NCBI RefSeq assembly: GCF_022227765.1
Contig: NZ_JAJMLZ010000003.1
Location: forward strand, 186,001-250,000
DNA from: Ectothiorhodospira shaposhnikovii
GTDB lineage: Bacteria; Pseudomonadota; Gammaproteobacteria; Ectothiorhodospirales; Ectothiorhodospiraceae
Direction of reading: 5' to 3'
Length of the DNA: 64,000 nucleotides
Shown here: positions 8,870-18,090 of the stretch, one piece after another
Numbering within the stretch: the stretch's first letter is position 1
How the letters are laid out: the number at the start of each line of letters is the position of its first letter
The notes under the pieces: model-generated
Seen by the model: the letters and a program-made list of their open reading frames with translations, nothing else
Databases searched by the model: none
What the model was told of the DNA's origin: nothing
Position numbers and translations under genes: made by a program

Positions 8870-9342
8870 TCGAAGAGACTGCCCGCGTGATTGCGGTGGA
8901 CGAGGCTGGATTTGCCTGGGTGGAAACCGAGCGCAAGACCGCCTGCGGAACCTGTTCCGTGCAGAAGGGGTGCGGCACCAGCGTGATTGCCAAACTGTTC
9001 GGACAGCGCCGCACCCAGGTGCGGGTCATTGATCCCGTCGGGGTCAGCCTGGGGGAAGAGGTCATCATCGGTCTGGATGAGTCCGCCCTGGTACGTGGTT
9101 CGCTGGCCGTCTACATCCTGCCTCTGCTGTGCATGTTGGTGTTTGCCGCCCTGGGGCAGTGGCTTTGGGGCGGGCACGGCGAGTTGCCGGTGGTGGCGGC
9201 CGGTCTGACGGGGCTGCTGGCGGGCCTGGGCGCCGTCGGCGGGTTCACCCGCCGCATCCGCCGTGACCCCCGTTATCAGCCGGTGGTGGTGCGTCGCCTC
9301 GGGCCGCCGGCGATCCGGATTCATGGTGTGCTGGCCCCCTGA
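8866..9342 (+). CDS. rseC: SoxR-reducing system / sigma-E regulatory protein RseC (MucC)
   Basis: 158 residues starting with GTG at 8866 that overlaps the rseB stop by 4 bases. The N-terminal cytoplasmic part has four cysteines in the RseC pattern (C25, C28, C34 within ACGTCSVQKGCGTS), followed by two membrane spans (GSLAVYILPLLCMLVFAALGQ and VVAAGLTGLLAGLGAVGGF). RseC modulates sigma-E and, in some bacteria, electron supply to SoxR. Only three cysteines of the cluster are obvious plus none further, so metal binding is not claimed. Confidence 0.92.
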   Translation: MIEETARVIAVDEAGFAWVETERKTACGTCSVQKGCGTSVIAKLFGQRRTQVRVIDPVGVSLGEEVIIGLDESALVRGSLAVYILPLLCMLVFAALGQWLWGGHGELPVVAAGLTGLLAGLGAVGGFTRRIRRDPRYQPVVVRRLGPPAIRIHGVLAP

Positions 9343-9403
9343 GCGCATCTCCATTTCCCGCGACCAGCGTATGGAAGCGGCCCTTTACATTCGCGAGTCC
9401 TAT

Positions 9404-10852
9404 ATGAAGACAACAAGCCAACGTCCGCATGCCTTTCTGCTGATCCTGCTTGTGTCCCTGTGCCTGGTGGTCGCAAGTCCCGTTCACGCCCGGGGGCTGC
9501 CCGAGTTCGTGCCCCTGGTGGAAGCCAATAGCGCGGCGGTGGTCAATATCAGTACTTCCCGGGCCATGGAGCTGCCCAGCGGTCATCCCCCGCTGCAGTT
9601 GCCCGAAGGTCTGCCGGAGGACGGCCCCTTCGGTGACCTGCTACGCCGCTTCTTCGGTGAGCGGGGCGGCAGCGCACCGCCGCCGAGGGGCTTTGACAGC
9701 ACCTCCCTGGGGTCCGGGTTCATCATCTCGGCGGACGGCTATGTGGTCACCAACCATCATGTCATCCAGGGCGCGGACGAGATCGAGGTCCGGCTTAGCG
9801 ACCGACGCACCTTCATTGCCGAACTGATCGGCTCCGACCCGCGTACCGATGTGGCGGTGCTGCGTATCGAGGCCCGGGATCTGCCGACCCTGACCCTGGG
9901 GGATTCCGATAGCCTGCGGGTGGGTGAGTGGGTGCTGGCCATCGGCTCGCCCTTCGGTTTTGATCACTCGGTGACGGCGGGTATTGTCAGTGCCAAGGGA
10001 CGCAACCTGCCCAGTGAGAGCTATGTGCCCTTCATCCAGACCGACGTGGCCATCAACCCGGGTAATTCCGGGGGGCCGCTGTTCAACATGAACGGCGAGG
10101 TGGTGGGGATCAACTCTCAGATCTACAGCCGTACCGGCGGCTTCATGGGGCTGTCCTTTGCCATACCCATCGAAGTGGCCATGGACGTGGTCAATCAGCT
10201 GCGGGACAAGGGGTATGTGAGCCGTGGCTGGCTGGGGGTGATCATCCAGGAGGTGACACGGGAGCTGGCGGATTCCTTCTCCATGGAGCGCCCCACCGGG
10301 GCACTGGTGGCGCGGGTCCTGCCCGACAGCCCGGCGCAGGCCGCCGGACTGCGTACCGGCGACGTGATCCTCAGTTTCAACGGCACCGAGGTGCCCCGGT
10401 CCTCGGCGCTGCCTCCCATCGTCGGACGTGCGCCCATCGACAGACCGGCCCGGGTGGAGATCCTGCGTGACGGCAAGCCCATGACCGTCGAGGTGGTGAT
10501 CGGTGAACTGCCCTCGGAAGACGAGCTGGCTCAGTCCCATGCCCAGGCTCCGACCCCGGCCCAGTCCCGCTTCAAGCCCTTCGGCATGCATCTGGAAACC
10601 GTTCCCGATGAGTTGCGGGAGCGTCTGGAACTGGCCGACGGGGGTGTACTGGTCACCGAGGTGGAGTCGGGGCCGGCCCAGCGTGCCGGCATTCGTCGGG
10701 GTGACGTGATCCTGATGATCAACAGCCATGACATCCGCAGCCTGGAACAGATGCAAGAGGTGGTGGAAGCATTGCCGCCGGGACGATCCGCCCGGGTGCT
10801 GGTACAGCGGGGGCAGGGGCCCATCTGGATGCCGCTGGATGTGCCGGAATGA
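9404..10852 (+). CDS. mucD: HtrA/DegQ-type periplasmic serine protease MucD
   Basis: 482 residues. A signal peptide (to about A29) is followed by a trypsin-like domain with H119 (TNHHV), D149 (DPRTDVAVL) and S222 (NPGNSGGPLF), then two PDZ domains (about 265-360 and 385-480; RGWLGVIIQEV begins the first). It degrades misfolded envelope proteins and in Pseudomonas restrains the AlgU response. ATG 9404 is chosen because it starts a clean signal peptide; a further in-frame Met lies at 9371. It closes the sigma-E operon; its stop overlaps the next gene by 4 bases. Confidence 0.96.
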   Translation: MKTTSQRPHAFLLILLVSLCLVVASPVHARGLPEFVPLVEANSAAVVNISTSRAMELPSGHPPLQLPEGLPEDGPFGDLLRRFFGERGGSAPPPRGFDSTSLGSGFIISADGYVVTNHHVIQGADEIEVRLSDRRTFIAELIGSDPRTDVAVLRIEARDLPTLTLGDSDSLRVGEWVLAIGSPFGFDHSVTAGIVSAKGRNLPSESYVPFIQTDVAINPGNSGGPLFNMNGEVVGINSQIYSRTGGFMGLSFAIPIEVAMDVVNQLRDKGYVSRGWLGVIIQEVTRELADSFSMERPTGALVARVLPDSPAQAAGLRTGDVILSFNGTEVPRSSALPPIVGRAPIDRPARVEILRDGKPMTVEVVIGELPSEDELAQSHAQAPTPAQSRFKPFGMHLETVPDELRERLELADGGVLVTEVESGPAQRAGIRRGDVILMINSHDIRSLEQMQEVVEALPPGRSARVLVQRGQGPIWMPLDVPE

Positions 10853-11091
10853 AGCTGGAGGTCACCCTCTATCATCGAGATGGCTGCCACCTGTGCGAGC
10901 GCATGCTCCATGAGCTGCGCTCGCTGCAGGATGAGTTGGGTTTCGAGATCCGGGAAGTGGATATCGACGAAGACCCCGCCCTAAGGCAACGTTTCCATGC
11001 CAAGATCCCGGTTCTCGCCGTCGGCGAGGAGATCCTGTGCTGCCATTTTCTGGATGAGCGGGGTCTGCGGCTGGAACTGGCCGGAGACTGA
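10849..11091 (+). CDS. Glutaredoxin-like (DUF836) small thioredoxin-fold protein
   Basis: 80 residues with a CxxC motif (CHLC, residues 14-17) after a first beta strand (EVTLYHRDG), and the cis-proline segment KIPVLAVGEEIL. This is the thioredoxin-fold DUF836 family. The ATG overlaps the mucD stop (ATGA), so it is probably translated with the sigma-E operon; a role in periplasm-linked redox or repair would be inference, as it has no signal peptide. It converges with the next minus-strand gene with only 4 bases between stops. Confidence 0.85.
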   Translation: MKLEVTLYHRDGCHLCERMLHELRSLQDELGFEIREVDIDEDPALRQRFHAKIPVLAVGEEILCCHFLDERGLRLELAGD

Positions 11092-11095
11092 TGGC

Positions 11096-11602
11096 TCAGT
11101 AAGGCCAGTAAACCAGCTTGTAGGTGCCGATGGCGCCCACCAGGGCCAGGGCGATGAACCCCATCACCGCAATGCGCTCGGTCCGTTCCCGGTTCACGAT
11201 GCGAAAGCCCGGCTCCAGCCGATAGCGCAGGGCAAAGACGCCCACGTAGCCCAGGATGCCCGCCGAGGGCACGAAGAAGATCCCCATCAGGACCGACCAG
11301 GCCACGAACGGGAAGGGATACTGGGCCAGGGTGAACAGAACACTGATCACCAGGGCGATCAGGGCCGGGAGGATGGCGCCGAGCATCGGGTTTTTCCAGG
11401 CCGGATCCGGACGCAGGGCCTGTGCTTCCGCCTCCAGTCGGGTCGCGAACATGGCGGCGGCCTCGTCCAGATAGGCCGCCCGGGCCGCGTCCGCGTCCTG
11501 ATCCGCCATCAACAGGCAGCGTTGCCAGAGGATGTCGTCCCGGTCCTGTGCAAACGCCTGTTCCGCCAGTTCCCGGGCCCGGGGGGGATGCTGTGCTGTC
11601 AT
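11096..11602 (-). CDS. Hypothetical membrane protein
   Basis: 168 residues. A soluble N-terminal third rich in Ala, Glu and Asp with repeated acidic turns (DRDDILWQRCLLMADQDADAARAAYLDEAAA) is followed by about three membrane spans (AILPALIALVISVLFTLA, FVAWSVLMGIFFVPSAGILGYVGVF, IAVMGFIALALVGAIGTYKLVYW). The helical N-terminus resembles short repeat-type helices but no family is recognised. The start at 11602 is set by TGGAGA upstream. It is monocistronic, divergent from lepA. Function unknown. Confidence 0.75.
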   Translation of the reverse strand: MTAQHPPRARELAEQAFAQDRDDILWQRCLLMADQDADAARAAYLDEAAAMFATRLEAEAQALRPDPAWKNPMLGAILPALIALVISVLFTLAQYPFPFVAWSVLMGIFFVPSAGILGYVGVFALRYRLEPGFRIVNRERTERIAVMGFIALALVGAIGTYKLVYWPY

Positions 11603-11642
11603 CGAGTTCTCCAGTGATTCCGTGAGTGCCGGGTTTACCGCA

Positions 11643-11654
11643 TGTGGCGCCACA
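11643..11654. other. 12-bp perfect palindrome upstream of lepA
   Basis: TGTGGCGCCACA is perfectly self-complementary and lies in the 196-bp divergent region between the hypothetical membrane gene and lepA, 41 bases from the start of the former. It could be an operator; nothing in the sequence identifies a regulator. Confidence 0.25.
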
Positions 11655-11798
11655 AGGCAATGGCTGCCGCGCCGGGATACGGCCGTTGCTGTTACTGCCT
11701 CGGTTGAGTCTGTACAATGCGCAGTCCAATCTTGATCAACCCGGTGGGTACATGGCCGGACCATGTGCGTCAGGGTCCCCCTATCCCGAGCAGGCCCC

Positions 11799-13622
11799 AT
11801 GAGCAGTCAATCCAGCGATTCCAAGATCAGCAGAATCAGAAACTTCTCCATCATCGCCCACATCGACCACGGCAAGTCCACCCTGGCCGACCGTTTCATC
11901 CAGGTCTGCGGCGGACTGGAGGACCGGGAGATGTCCGAGCAGGTGCTGGACTCCATGGATCTGGAAAAGGAGCGGGGCATCACCATCAAGGCCCATAGCG
12001 TGTCGCTGATGTATACCGCTCGGGATGGTCAGGAGTACCAGCTCAATTTCATCGATACCCCCGGACACGTGGACTTTTCCTATGAAGTCTCCCGGTCCCT
12101 CTCCGCCTGCGAGGGTGCCCTGCTGGTGGTGGACGCCTCCCAGGGCGTGGAGGCCCAGAGCGTGGCCAACTGCTACACGGCCATCGACCAGGGTCTGGAA
12201 GTGGTGCCGGTGCTCAACAAGATCGACCTGCCGGCGGCGGAGCCGGAGCGGGTGGCCCACGAAATCGAGGAGATCATCGGCATCGAGGCCCGGGATGCCG
12301 TCCATGTCAGCGCCAAGACCGGTGTCGGCGTGCCCGACCTGCTGGAGGCGCTGGTGGCCCGTATCCCGCCACCCCAGGGGGACCCGGATGCCCCCCTGCA
12401 GGCCCTGATCATCGACTCCTGGTTCGACAACTACCTGGGCGTGGTGGCCTTGGTGCGGGTGATGCAAGGGACCCTGCGGCCCAAGCAGAAGATCATTGCC
12501 ATGTCCACCGGGCGCGCCCATCTGGTGGACCAGGTGGGGGTGTTCACTCCCAAGCCCACCCCTCGGGAGGAATTGGGGGTGGGTCAGGTGGGCTTCGTTA
12601 TCGCCACCATCAAGGACATCACCGGCGCCAAGGTGGGCGATACCCTCACCGGTGCCGACCGTCCCGCCGCTCAGCCCCTGCCGGGCTTCAAGGAAGTCCA
12701 GCCGCGGGTGTTCGCCGGCATCTTCCCGGTCAGCGCCGATGACTACAACAGCCTGCGGGAGGCCCTGGACAAGCTCAAGCTCAACGACGCCTCCCTGCAG
12801 TACGAACCGGAAACCTCCCAGGCCCTGGGGTTCGGATTCCGTTGCGGGTTCCTGGGCATGCTGCACATGGAGATCATCCAGGAGCGTTTGGAGCGGGAAT
12901 ACGACCTGGACCTGATCACCACCGCGCCCACCGTGATCTATCAGGTGGAAACCACCGCCGGCGAGGTGCTGTCCATCCACAATCCGGCGGAACTGCCGCC
13001 GGTGAACACCGTTGCCGAGATTCGCGAGCCCATCATCAACGCCAGCATCCTGGTGCCCCAGGACTACGTGGGTGCGGTGATCACCCTGTGCATCGAGAAG
13101 CGCGGGGTGCAGACCCGCATGCAGTACGTGGGCAACCAGATCTCCCTGGGGTACGACATGCCCATGTCCGAGGTGGTACTGGACTTCTTCGACCGCCTGA
13201 AGTCGGTGAGCCGTGGCTACGCCTCCTTCGACTACGTACTGACCCGCTTCCAGGCGGCCCCGCTGGTGAAGGTGGACGTGCTCATCAACGGCGACCGCGT
13301 GGATGCCCTGTCGGTGATCACCCACCGGGATCAGGCCCAGTACCGGGGGCGCGACCTCACCGAGCGCATGGCGCAGCTGATTCCTCGGCAGATGTTCGAA
13401 GTGGCCATCCAGGCCGCCATCGGTTCCAAGGTCATTGCCCGTTCCACGGTCAAGGCACTGCGCAAGAACGTGACCGCCAAGTGCTACGGCGGGGATGCCA
13501 GCCGCAAGCGCAAGCTGTTGGAAAAGCAGAAGGCGGGCAAGAAGCGGATGAAGCAGATCGGGCGGGTGGAAGTGCCTCAGGAGGCCTTCCTGGCGGTGCT
13601 TCAGGTGGATCAGAAGAACTGA
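11799..13622 (+). CDS. lepA: Elongation factor 4 (LepA)
   Basis: 607 residues. The GTPase domain starts [19 protein letters not shown] with DTPGHVDF and NKIDLP following; the C-terminal domain specific to LepA ([24 protein letters not shown]) is present. EF4 is a ribosome-associated GTPase proposed to act in back-translocation or 30S biogenesis. ATG 11799 is chosen over a GTG further up; the protein is a few residues longer at its N-terminus than E. coli LepA. A TACAAT hexamer at 11713-11718 with a weak -35 may be its promoter. lepB follows after 52 bases. Confidence 0.97.
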   Translation: MSSQSSDSKISRIRNFSIIAHIDHGKSTLADRFIQVCGGLEDREMSEQVLDSMDLEKERGITIKAHSVSLMYTARDGQEYQLNFIDTPGHVDFSYEVSRSLSACEGALLVVDASQGVEAQSVANCYTAIDQGLEVVPVLNKIDLPAAEPERVAHEIEEIIGIEARDAVHVSAKTGVGVPDLLEALVARIPPPQGDPDAPLQALIIDSWFDNYLGVVALVRVMQGTLRPKQKIIAMSTGRAHLVDQVGVFTPKPTPREELGVGQVGFVIATIKDITGAKVGDTLTGADRPAAQPLPGFKEVQPRVFAGIFPVSADDYNSLREALDKLKLNDASLQYEPETSQALGFGFRCGFLGMLHMEIIQERLEREYDLDLITTAPTVIYQVETTAGEVLSIHNPAELPPVNTVAEIREPIINASILVPQDYVGAVITLCIEKRGVQTRMQYVGNQISLGYDMPMSEVVLDFFDRLKSVSRGYASFDYVLTRFQAAPLVKVDVLINGDRVDALSVITHRDQAQYRGRDLTERMAQLIPRQMFEVAIQAAIGSKVIARSTVKALRKNVTAKCYGGDASRKRKLLEKQKAGKKRMKQIGRVEVPQEAFLAVLQVDQKN

Positions 13623-13674
13623 TCGGTGGGATTTGGCTTGAGCAAGGGATTCGGGTGCCGACAGGGGAGGACCC

Positions 13675-14472
13675 ATGACGTTTGATCTGGAATTGATTCT
13701 GGTGCTGGGGACACTGGTGACCGGCCTGATCTGGCTGGCGGACGTGGTGTGGTGGCGCGGGCGCCGCAGGGCGCGGGCCGACGCGGTGGGCGAGGCCATG
13801 CGCCCGGCCGAGCCCTGGTATGTGGACTATGCGCGTTCCTTCTTCCCCGTGCTGCTGATCGTGCTGGTCCTGCGCGCCTTCGTGGCCGAACCTTTTCGCA
13901 TTCCGTCCGGCTCCATGATGCCCACCCTGCTGGTGGGGGACTTCATCCTGGTGAGCAAGTACAGCTACGGCATCCGGCTGCCGGTGGTGCGGACCCGCGT
14001 CATCGATCTGGGCCAGCCGGAACGGGGGGATGTGGCGGTGTTCCGCTATCCCGAGAATCCGCGGGAGGACTACATCAAGCGCATCGTGGGTCTGCCCGGT
14101 GACAGGGTGGCATTTTACGGCAAGCAGCTCTATATCAATGATGTGCCGGTGGAGCAGGTCTTCGTCGGCCGTTATGAGGGCAGTGGTTCCGGTGCGGTAA
14201 TGACTGGAGCCCATTTGATGGAAGAGCGGATCAACGGCATTTCCCATCAGGTACTGCTGTGGCCGGACCGGCCCTCGGTGGAGGGTGAGATCGTCGTCCC
14301 GGCCGGACATTATTTCACCCTGGGCGATAACCGGGACAACAGCAACGACAGCCGGTTCTGGGGCTTCGTGCCCGAGGCAAACTTGGTGGGCAAGGCGCTG
14401 TTCATCTGGATGCACTGGGATCATGGCGCCAGGGAAATGGATTTCAGTCGTCTGGGTACCCGCATCCGCTAG
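13675..14472 (+). CDS. lepB: Signal peptidase I
   Basis: 265 residues. Two N-terminal membrane segments (about 5-24 and 56-72) precede the periplasmic catalytic domain with the Ser/Lys dyad S80 (RIPSGSMMPTLLVGD) and K135 (EDYIKRIVGLPGD), and the C-terminal box GDNRDNSNDSRFWGFV. It removes signal peptides from secreted proteins. It sits in the conserved lepA-lepB-rnc-era-recO block. Its 3' end is followed by a strong palindromic repeat that may stop or stabilise the message. Confidence 0.97.
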   Translation: MTFDLELILVLGTLVTGLIWLADVVWWRGRRRARADAVGEAMRPAEPWYVDYARSFFPVLLIVLVLRAFVAEPFRIPSGSMMPTLLVGDFILVSKYSYGIRLPVVRTRVIDLGQPERGDVAVFRYPENPREDYIKRIVGLPGDRVAFYGKQLYINDVPVEQVFVGRYEGSGSGAVMTGAHLMEERINGISHQVLLWPDRPSVEGEIVVPAGHYFTLGDNRDNSNDSRFWGFVPEANLVGKALFIWMHWDHGAREMDFSRLGTRIR

Positions 14473-14483
14473 GGATGCTCCGA

Positions 14484-14553
14484 GTCATTCCCGCGCAAGC
14501 GGGAATCCAGTCGTGGACTGGGGGTTCTGGACTCCCGCTTTCGCGGGAGTGAC
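14484..14553. repeat. 70-bp palindromic repeat with two ATTCCC-N8-GGGAAT-like cores
   Basis: The element has two 27-bp arms that are inverted copies of one another with 3 mismatches. Each arm contains its own hairpin: ATTCCCGCGCAAGCGGGAAT at 14487-14506 and ACTCCCGCTTTCGCGGGAGT at 14531-14550. Between them CCAGTC-GTG-GACTGG (14507-14521) forms a third. The first core fits the consensus of the Neisseria dRS3 repeat (ATTCCC-N8-GGGAAT). It lies 11 bases after the lepB stop and could act as a transcript end or mRNA stabiliser. A second single core is at 51362. Confidence 0.85.
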
Positions 14554-14617
14554 GGAATAGAGACGGAAGTGACGGAGTAGAGACGGGAGTGACGGAGTAG
14601 AGACGGAAGTGACGGAA
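14549..14617. repeat. 20-bp tandem repeat, about 3.5 copies
   Basis: Units at 14549-14568, 14569-14588 and 14589-14608 follow GTGACGGARTAGAGACGGRA, with a partial unit at 14609-14617. The first unit overlaps the end of the palindromic element, so the array may have grown from its flank by slippage. It ends 39 bases before the DUF4845 start. Confidence 0.9.
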
Positions 14618-14656
14618 CAATGGGTATTTTCAGGTAGCTTCAAGGGGGATCTACGC

Positions 14657-15028
14657 ATGAATCGCATCAACAGGCAATCGGGGATCGGCCTGATCGGATT
14701 TCTGATCATCGTCGGTCTGCTGGTGGTGATCGGTACCGTGGGCCTGAGGCTCTTTCCGGTCTATACCCAGTACATGACGGTGATTTCGGTGATGAAGGAT
14801 GTCTCCGCGGAGTCCGGTGCCGCCGGCAAGAACGTCCGCCAGCTCTGGGGAGAAGTGGATCGGCGCTTCCAAATCAACGGCGTGACCCATGTCACCCGCG
14901 ATGATGTGACCATCGTCGAGCAGGGCGGAGCGCGCAGCCTGCGGGTCAGCTATGAGGTGCGCACCCCCATGATTGCCAACGTGGATGCCGTGGTCAGTTT
15001 TGATCGCAGCTTCACCCTGTCGGAGTAA
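14657..15028 (+). CDS. DUF4845 family membrane-anchored protein
   Basis: 123 residues. One N-terminal membrane span (IGLIGFLIIVGLLVVIGTVGLRLF) follows a short basic start (MNRINRQSG), giving a type IV pilin-like look without a processing site. The rest is a small periplasmic domain ending in VVSFDRSFTLSE. DUF4845 genes are commonly found between lepB and rnc in gammaproteobacteria, as here. The ATG at 14657 has AAGGGGGAT upstream. The function of the family is not established. Confidence 0.85.
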   Translation: MNRINRQSGIGLIGFLIIVGLLVVIGTVGLRLFPVYTQYMTVISVMKDVSAESGAAGKNVRQLWGEVDRRFQINGVTHVTRDDVTIVEQGGARSLRVSYEVRTPMIANVDAVVSFDRSFTLSE

Positions 15029-15031
15029 GGC

Positions 15032-15721
15032 ATGGCGGTAAAGGGGCTGGAGGCATTGCTGCCGGCATCACTGCAGGGATCGGATCTGCTCCGGCAGGCC
15101 CTGACCCACCGCAGCGCCGGCCAGTGTCACAACGAACGACTGGAGTATCTGGGGGATAGCGCCCTGAACTTCATCGTGGCGGCGCATCTGTTTGCATTGC
15201 GTCCTCAGGCCCCGGAAGGGGAACTGAGCCGTTTGCGTGCCTCGCTGGTCAACCAGGACAGTCTGGCCCAGATCGCCCGCGACCAGGGCATGGGCACTCT
15301 GCTCAGCCTGGGCGACGGGGAGCGAAAGAGTGGGGGGCACCGACGGGATTCCATCCTGGCGGATGCCCTGGAGGCGGTCATCGGCGCGGTCTACCTGGCC
15401 ACGGACTTTGACACCACCCGCGACTTCGTGCTGCGTCTGTACGGGCGGCGGTTTGCCGCCCTGCCCAGCGCGGAAGACCTCAAGGACCCCAAGACCCGGC
15501 TGCAGGAGTGGTTGCAGCGCAAGAACCTGGATATTCCCAGCTATCAGGTGCTGGAAGTGACCGGCAAGCCCCATGACCAGCATTTCAAGGCGGCCTGTCA
15601 CATCAAGTCCCGCAACATCTCGGTGATCGGTGAGGGCAGCAGCCGTCGCCGGGCCGAGCAGGCCGCCGCGGTCAAGGCCTTTGCGGCCCTGACCAATACC
15701 GAGGAACAGCAGTTTGGTTGA
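15032..15721 (+). CDS. rnc: Ribonuclease III
   Basis: 229 residues. The catalytic signature NERLEYLGDSALNF (E38, D42 region) and DALEAVIGAVYL supply the metal-binding acidic residues; a double-stranded RNA-binding domain follows from about residue 150 (DPKTRLQEWLQRKN ... SRRRAEQAAAVKAF). It cleaves double-stranded RNA in rRNA processing and antisense regulation. It starts 3 bases after the DUF4845 stop and is followed by era after 13 bases, the standard rnc-era pair. Confidence 0.97.
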   Translation: MAVKGLEALLPASLQGSDLLRQALTHRSAGQCHNERLEYLGDSALNFIVAAHLFALRPQAPEGELSRLRASLVNQDSLAQIARDQGMGTLLSLGDGERKSGGHRRDSILADALEAVIGAVYLATDFDTTRDFVLRLYGRRFAALPSAEDLKDPKTRLQEWLQRKNLDIPSYQVLEVTGKPHDQHFKAACHIKSRNISVIGEGSSRRRAEQAAAVKAFAALTNTEEQQFG

Positions 15722-15734
15722 AGAATCCGAATCC

Positions 15735-16643
15735 ATGGCAGCGGAAGAGATGCCCTCCCGCTGTGGTTATGTGGCCATCGTCGGTCGTCCCAATGTGGGC
15801 AAGTCCACCCTGCTCAACCATCTGGTGGGGGAGAAGATCGCGGCCGCCAGCCGCAAGCCCCAGACTACCCGGCATCGCATTCGCGGCGTGGTCACGCGCG
15901 GCGCGGATCAGCTGGTGCTGGTGGATACCCCCGGGGTGGACCCGTCCACGCCCAAGCTGTTGGGCAAGGTCCTCAACCGTACCGCCCGCGCCACCCTGGA
16001 TGATGTGGACGGGGTGGTGTTCGTGGTCGAGGCCGGTCGCTGGGAGGCGGGAGACGAGCAGCTGGCCGGCTGGCTGGCCGCCGGCCGCCGCCCGGTGGTG
16101 CTGGTGATCAACAAGGTGGACAAGCTCAAGGACAAGGACGTCCTGTTGCCGTTCATCGATCAGGTGCGCGGCAAGCTGGATTTCCATGACGTGGTGCCCC
16201 TGTCCGCCCTGCGCGGGGTGAACGTGGACCCCCTGGTGACCACCCTCATCGACCTGTTGCCGGCAGGACCGCACCTGTTCCCCGATGACGAGATCACGGA
16301 TCGCAGCCAGCGGTTCCGGGTCTCGGAAGTGATTCGGGAACAGTTGCTGGAGCGCCTGGGACAGGAAGTCCCCTATGCCACCTCGGTGGACGTGGAAACC
16401 TGGGAGGATACCGGTACCGCGATCCATATCGGGGCGGTGATCTGGGTGGAGCGGGACAGCCAGAAATCCATCGTCGTCGGCAAGGGCGGTCGCATGATCA
16501 AGGCGGTGGGCACCGGTGCCCGGCATGAACTGGAGGACCTGCTCCAGCGCAAGGTGATGCTCAAGCTCTGGGTGAAGCTGCGGGAAGGCTGGCAGGGCGA
16601 TATCGACGGCATCCGCCGCATGGGGATCGACGTGGAACCGTGA
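15735..16643 (+). CDS. era: GTPase Era
   Basis: 302 residues. G1 GRPNVGKSTLLN, G3 DTPGVD and G4 NKVDKL define the GTPase, and the C-terminal KH domain carries VVGKGGRMIK. Era binds 16S rRNA near its 3' end and checks 30S assembly. ATG 15735 fits the family N-terminus; a TTG at about 15714 overlapping rnc is possible but less likely. Its stop overlaps the recO GTG by 4 bases. Confidence 0.97.
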   Translation: MAAEEMPSRCGYVAIVGRPNVGKSTLLNHLVGEKIAAASRKPQTTRHRIRGVVTRGADQLVLVDTPGVDPSTPKLLGKVLNRTARATLDDVDGVVFVVEAGRWEAGDEQLAGWLAAGRRPVVLVINKVDKLKDKDVLLPFIDQVRGKLDFHDVVPLSALRGVNVDPLVTTLIDLLPAGPHLFPDDEITDRSQRFRVSEVIREQLLERLGQEVPYATSVDVETWEDTGTAIHIGAVIWVERDSQKSIVVGKGGRMIKAVGTGARHELEDLLQRKVMLKLWVKLREGWQGDIDGIRRMGIDVEP

Positions 16644-17344
16644 CGACGGTCTCCGGCACTATCGCCTTCGTGCTGCATGCCCGCCCGTACCGGGAGTCCA
16701 GTCTGTTGCTGGAATTGCTGACGGCCGCGGAGGGGCGCATGGGGGCCGTCCTGCGCGGTGTGCGGGATCGGGGCCGTCGGCCGCCGCTGTTCGCGTCGCT
16801 GGAAGTGACCTGGCGCGGCCGCGGCGAGCTGCGTACCCTGACGGGCTGGGAAGAGTTGGGCGGTGTGTCCCTGAGCGGCAATCGGGCCGTCTGCGGTCTG
16901 TATATCAATGAACTGGCGGTGAGGTTGCTGCCCCGGCAAATTCCGCAACCGGAGTTCCTTGCCGTCTATGCCGGGACCCTGTCCGCGCTGGGCGATCCCG
17001 GCCTGGCCCTGGAGCCGGCGCTGCGGCGCTATGAACTGGCCCTGCTCAACCTGCTGGGAGAGGGTCTGGAGTTCGTGGTGGTCAAGGATCTGGAACCACG
17101 GCGACTCTACCGGGTCGACCCCCTGTCGGGGGTTCGTGAGGCCGATCCCCACGACACGCCTTCATCTCCCCGGACCATCCAGGGGGAGGCCCTGGCGGCC
17201 CTGCTCACCGACCGTCTGGATACGCCCGCCCACCGGATCCAGGCCAAGCGGCTGCTGCGCGGGTTGCTGGATCATCATCTGGATGGCAAACCCATTCTGT
17301 CACGTCAACTCTTCGCCCGCGGGCGACCGGATGTTTCATCATGA
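16640..17344 (+). CDS. recO: DNA repair protein RecO
   Basis: 234 residues starting with GTG, overlapping era by 4 bases. The N-terminal OB fold starts [20 protein letters not shown], and the rest is helical. RecO anneals SSB-coated DNA and with RecR (901-1497) loads RecA in the RecF pathway. The zinc finger seen in some RecO proteins is not obvious here. Its stop overlaps the pdxJ start by 4 bases. Confidence 0.95.
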   Translation: MTTVSGTIAFVLHARPYRESSLLLELLTAAEGRMGAVLRGVRDRGRRPPLFASLEVTWRGRGELRTLTGWEELGGVSLSGNRAVCGLYINELAVRLLPRQIPQPEFLAVYAGTLSALGDPGLALEPALRRYELALLNLLGEGLEFVVVKDLEPRRLYRVDPLSGVREADPHDTPSSPRTIQGEALAALLTDRLDTPAHRIQAKRLLRGLLDHHLDGKPILSRQLFARGRPDVSS

Positions 17345-18090
17345 ATTCAGTTCCCTCACCCCTGCGCCTGGGTGTCAACATCGATCACATCGCCACCATC
17401 CGCCAGCAGCGCCACACCGTCTATCCGGATCTGGCCCAGGCGGTGGGCCTGATCGAGGATGCCGGCGCCGATATCATCACCCTGCACCTGCGCGAGGACC
17501 GGCGCCATATCCAGGACGCGGATGTGCGCGGTCTGCGCGGCGTGATCAGGACCGCCATGAATCTGGAGATGGCCGCCACCGAGGAGATGCATGCCATCGC
17601 CCTGGAGGTACGTCCCCGGGCCTGTTGCCTGGTGCCCGAGCGCCGGCAGGAGCTGACCACGGAGGGCGGGCTGGACGTGCTGACCCACGAGGCGCGTCTG
17701 CGGGATTACTGCGCGGGTCTGGTCGAGGCGGGCATCGAGGTGTCGCTGTTCGTGGAGCCGGAGCCGGCCCATCTGGATGCGGCCGCGCGCATCGGCGCCC
17801 CGGTGGTGGAGCTGCATACCGGGGCCTATGCGTCGGCGACGGATCCGGTCGGCCGGGAAGCACTGCTTGCGCGGATCCGCCGGGCGGCCGCCCATGGGCA
17901 GTCGATCGGTCTGACGGTCAATGCCGGTCACGGTCTTGACTACGACAATGTGGGCGCCATTGCCGCCATCCCCCAGCTGCATGAACTCAATATCGGCCAT
18001 GCCATCATCGCCCGGGCCCTGTTCTGCGGCATCCGCGAGGCGGTGGTGCAGATGCGGACGGCCATGGACGCGGGGCGTGCATGCGCCTGA
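17341..18090 (+). CDS. pdxJ: Pyridoxine 5'-phosphate synthase
   Basis: 249 residues. It begins [22 protein letters not shown] and contains [18 protein letters not shown] and [10 protein letters not shown], all characteristic of PdxJ. It condenses 1-deoxyxylulose 5-phosphate with 3-amino-2-oxopropyl phosphate to pyridoxine 5'-phosphate. The last step of the era-recO-pdxJ-acpS chain is overlapped too: acpS starts 10 bases inside its 3' end. Confidence 0.97.
   Translation: MNSVPSPLRLGVNIDHIATIRQQRHTVYPDLAQAVGLIEDAGADIITLHLREDRRHIQDADVRGLRGVIRTAMNLEMAATEEMHAIALEVRPRACCLVPERRQELTTEGGLDVLTHEARLRDYCAGLVEAGIEVSLFVEPEPAHLDAAARIGAPVVELHTGAYASATDPVGREALLARIRRAAAHGQSIGLTVNAGHGLDYDNVGAIAAIPQLHELNIGHAIIARALFCGIREAVVQMRTAMDAGRACA

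Noticed and set aside
11781-13799. Long open frame (about 672 codons) on the minus strand opposite lepA
   Set aside because: It mirrors the lepA codons and is His/Gln/Gly-rich without a motif; lepA on the plus strand is certain.
14549-14617. Possible CRISPR-like repeats
   Set aside because: Units are contiguous without spacers and only 20 bp; no cas genes nearby. It is a simple tandem repeat.
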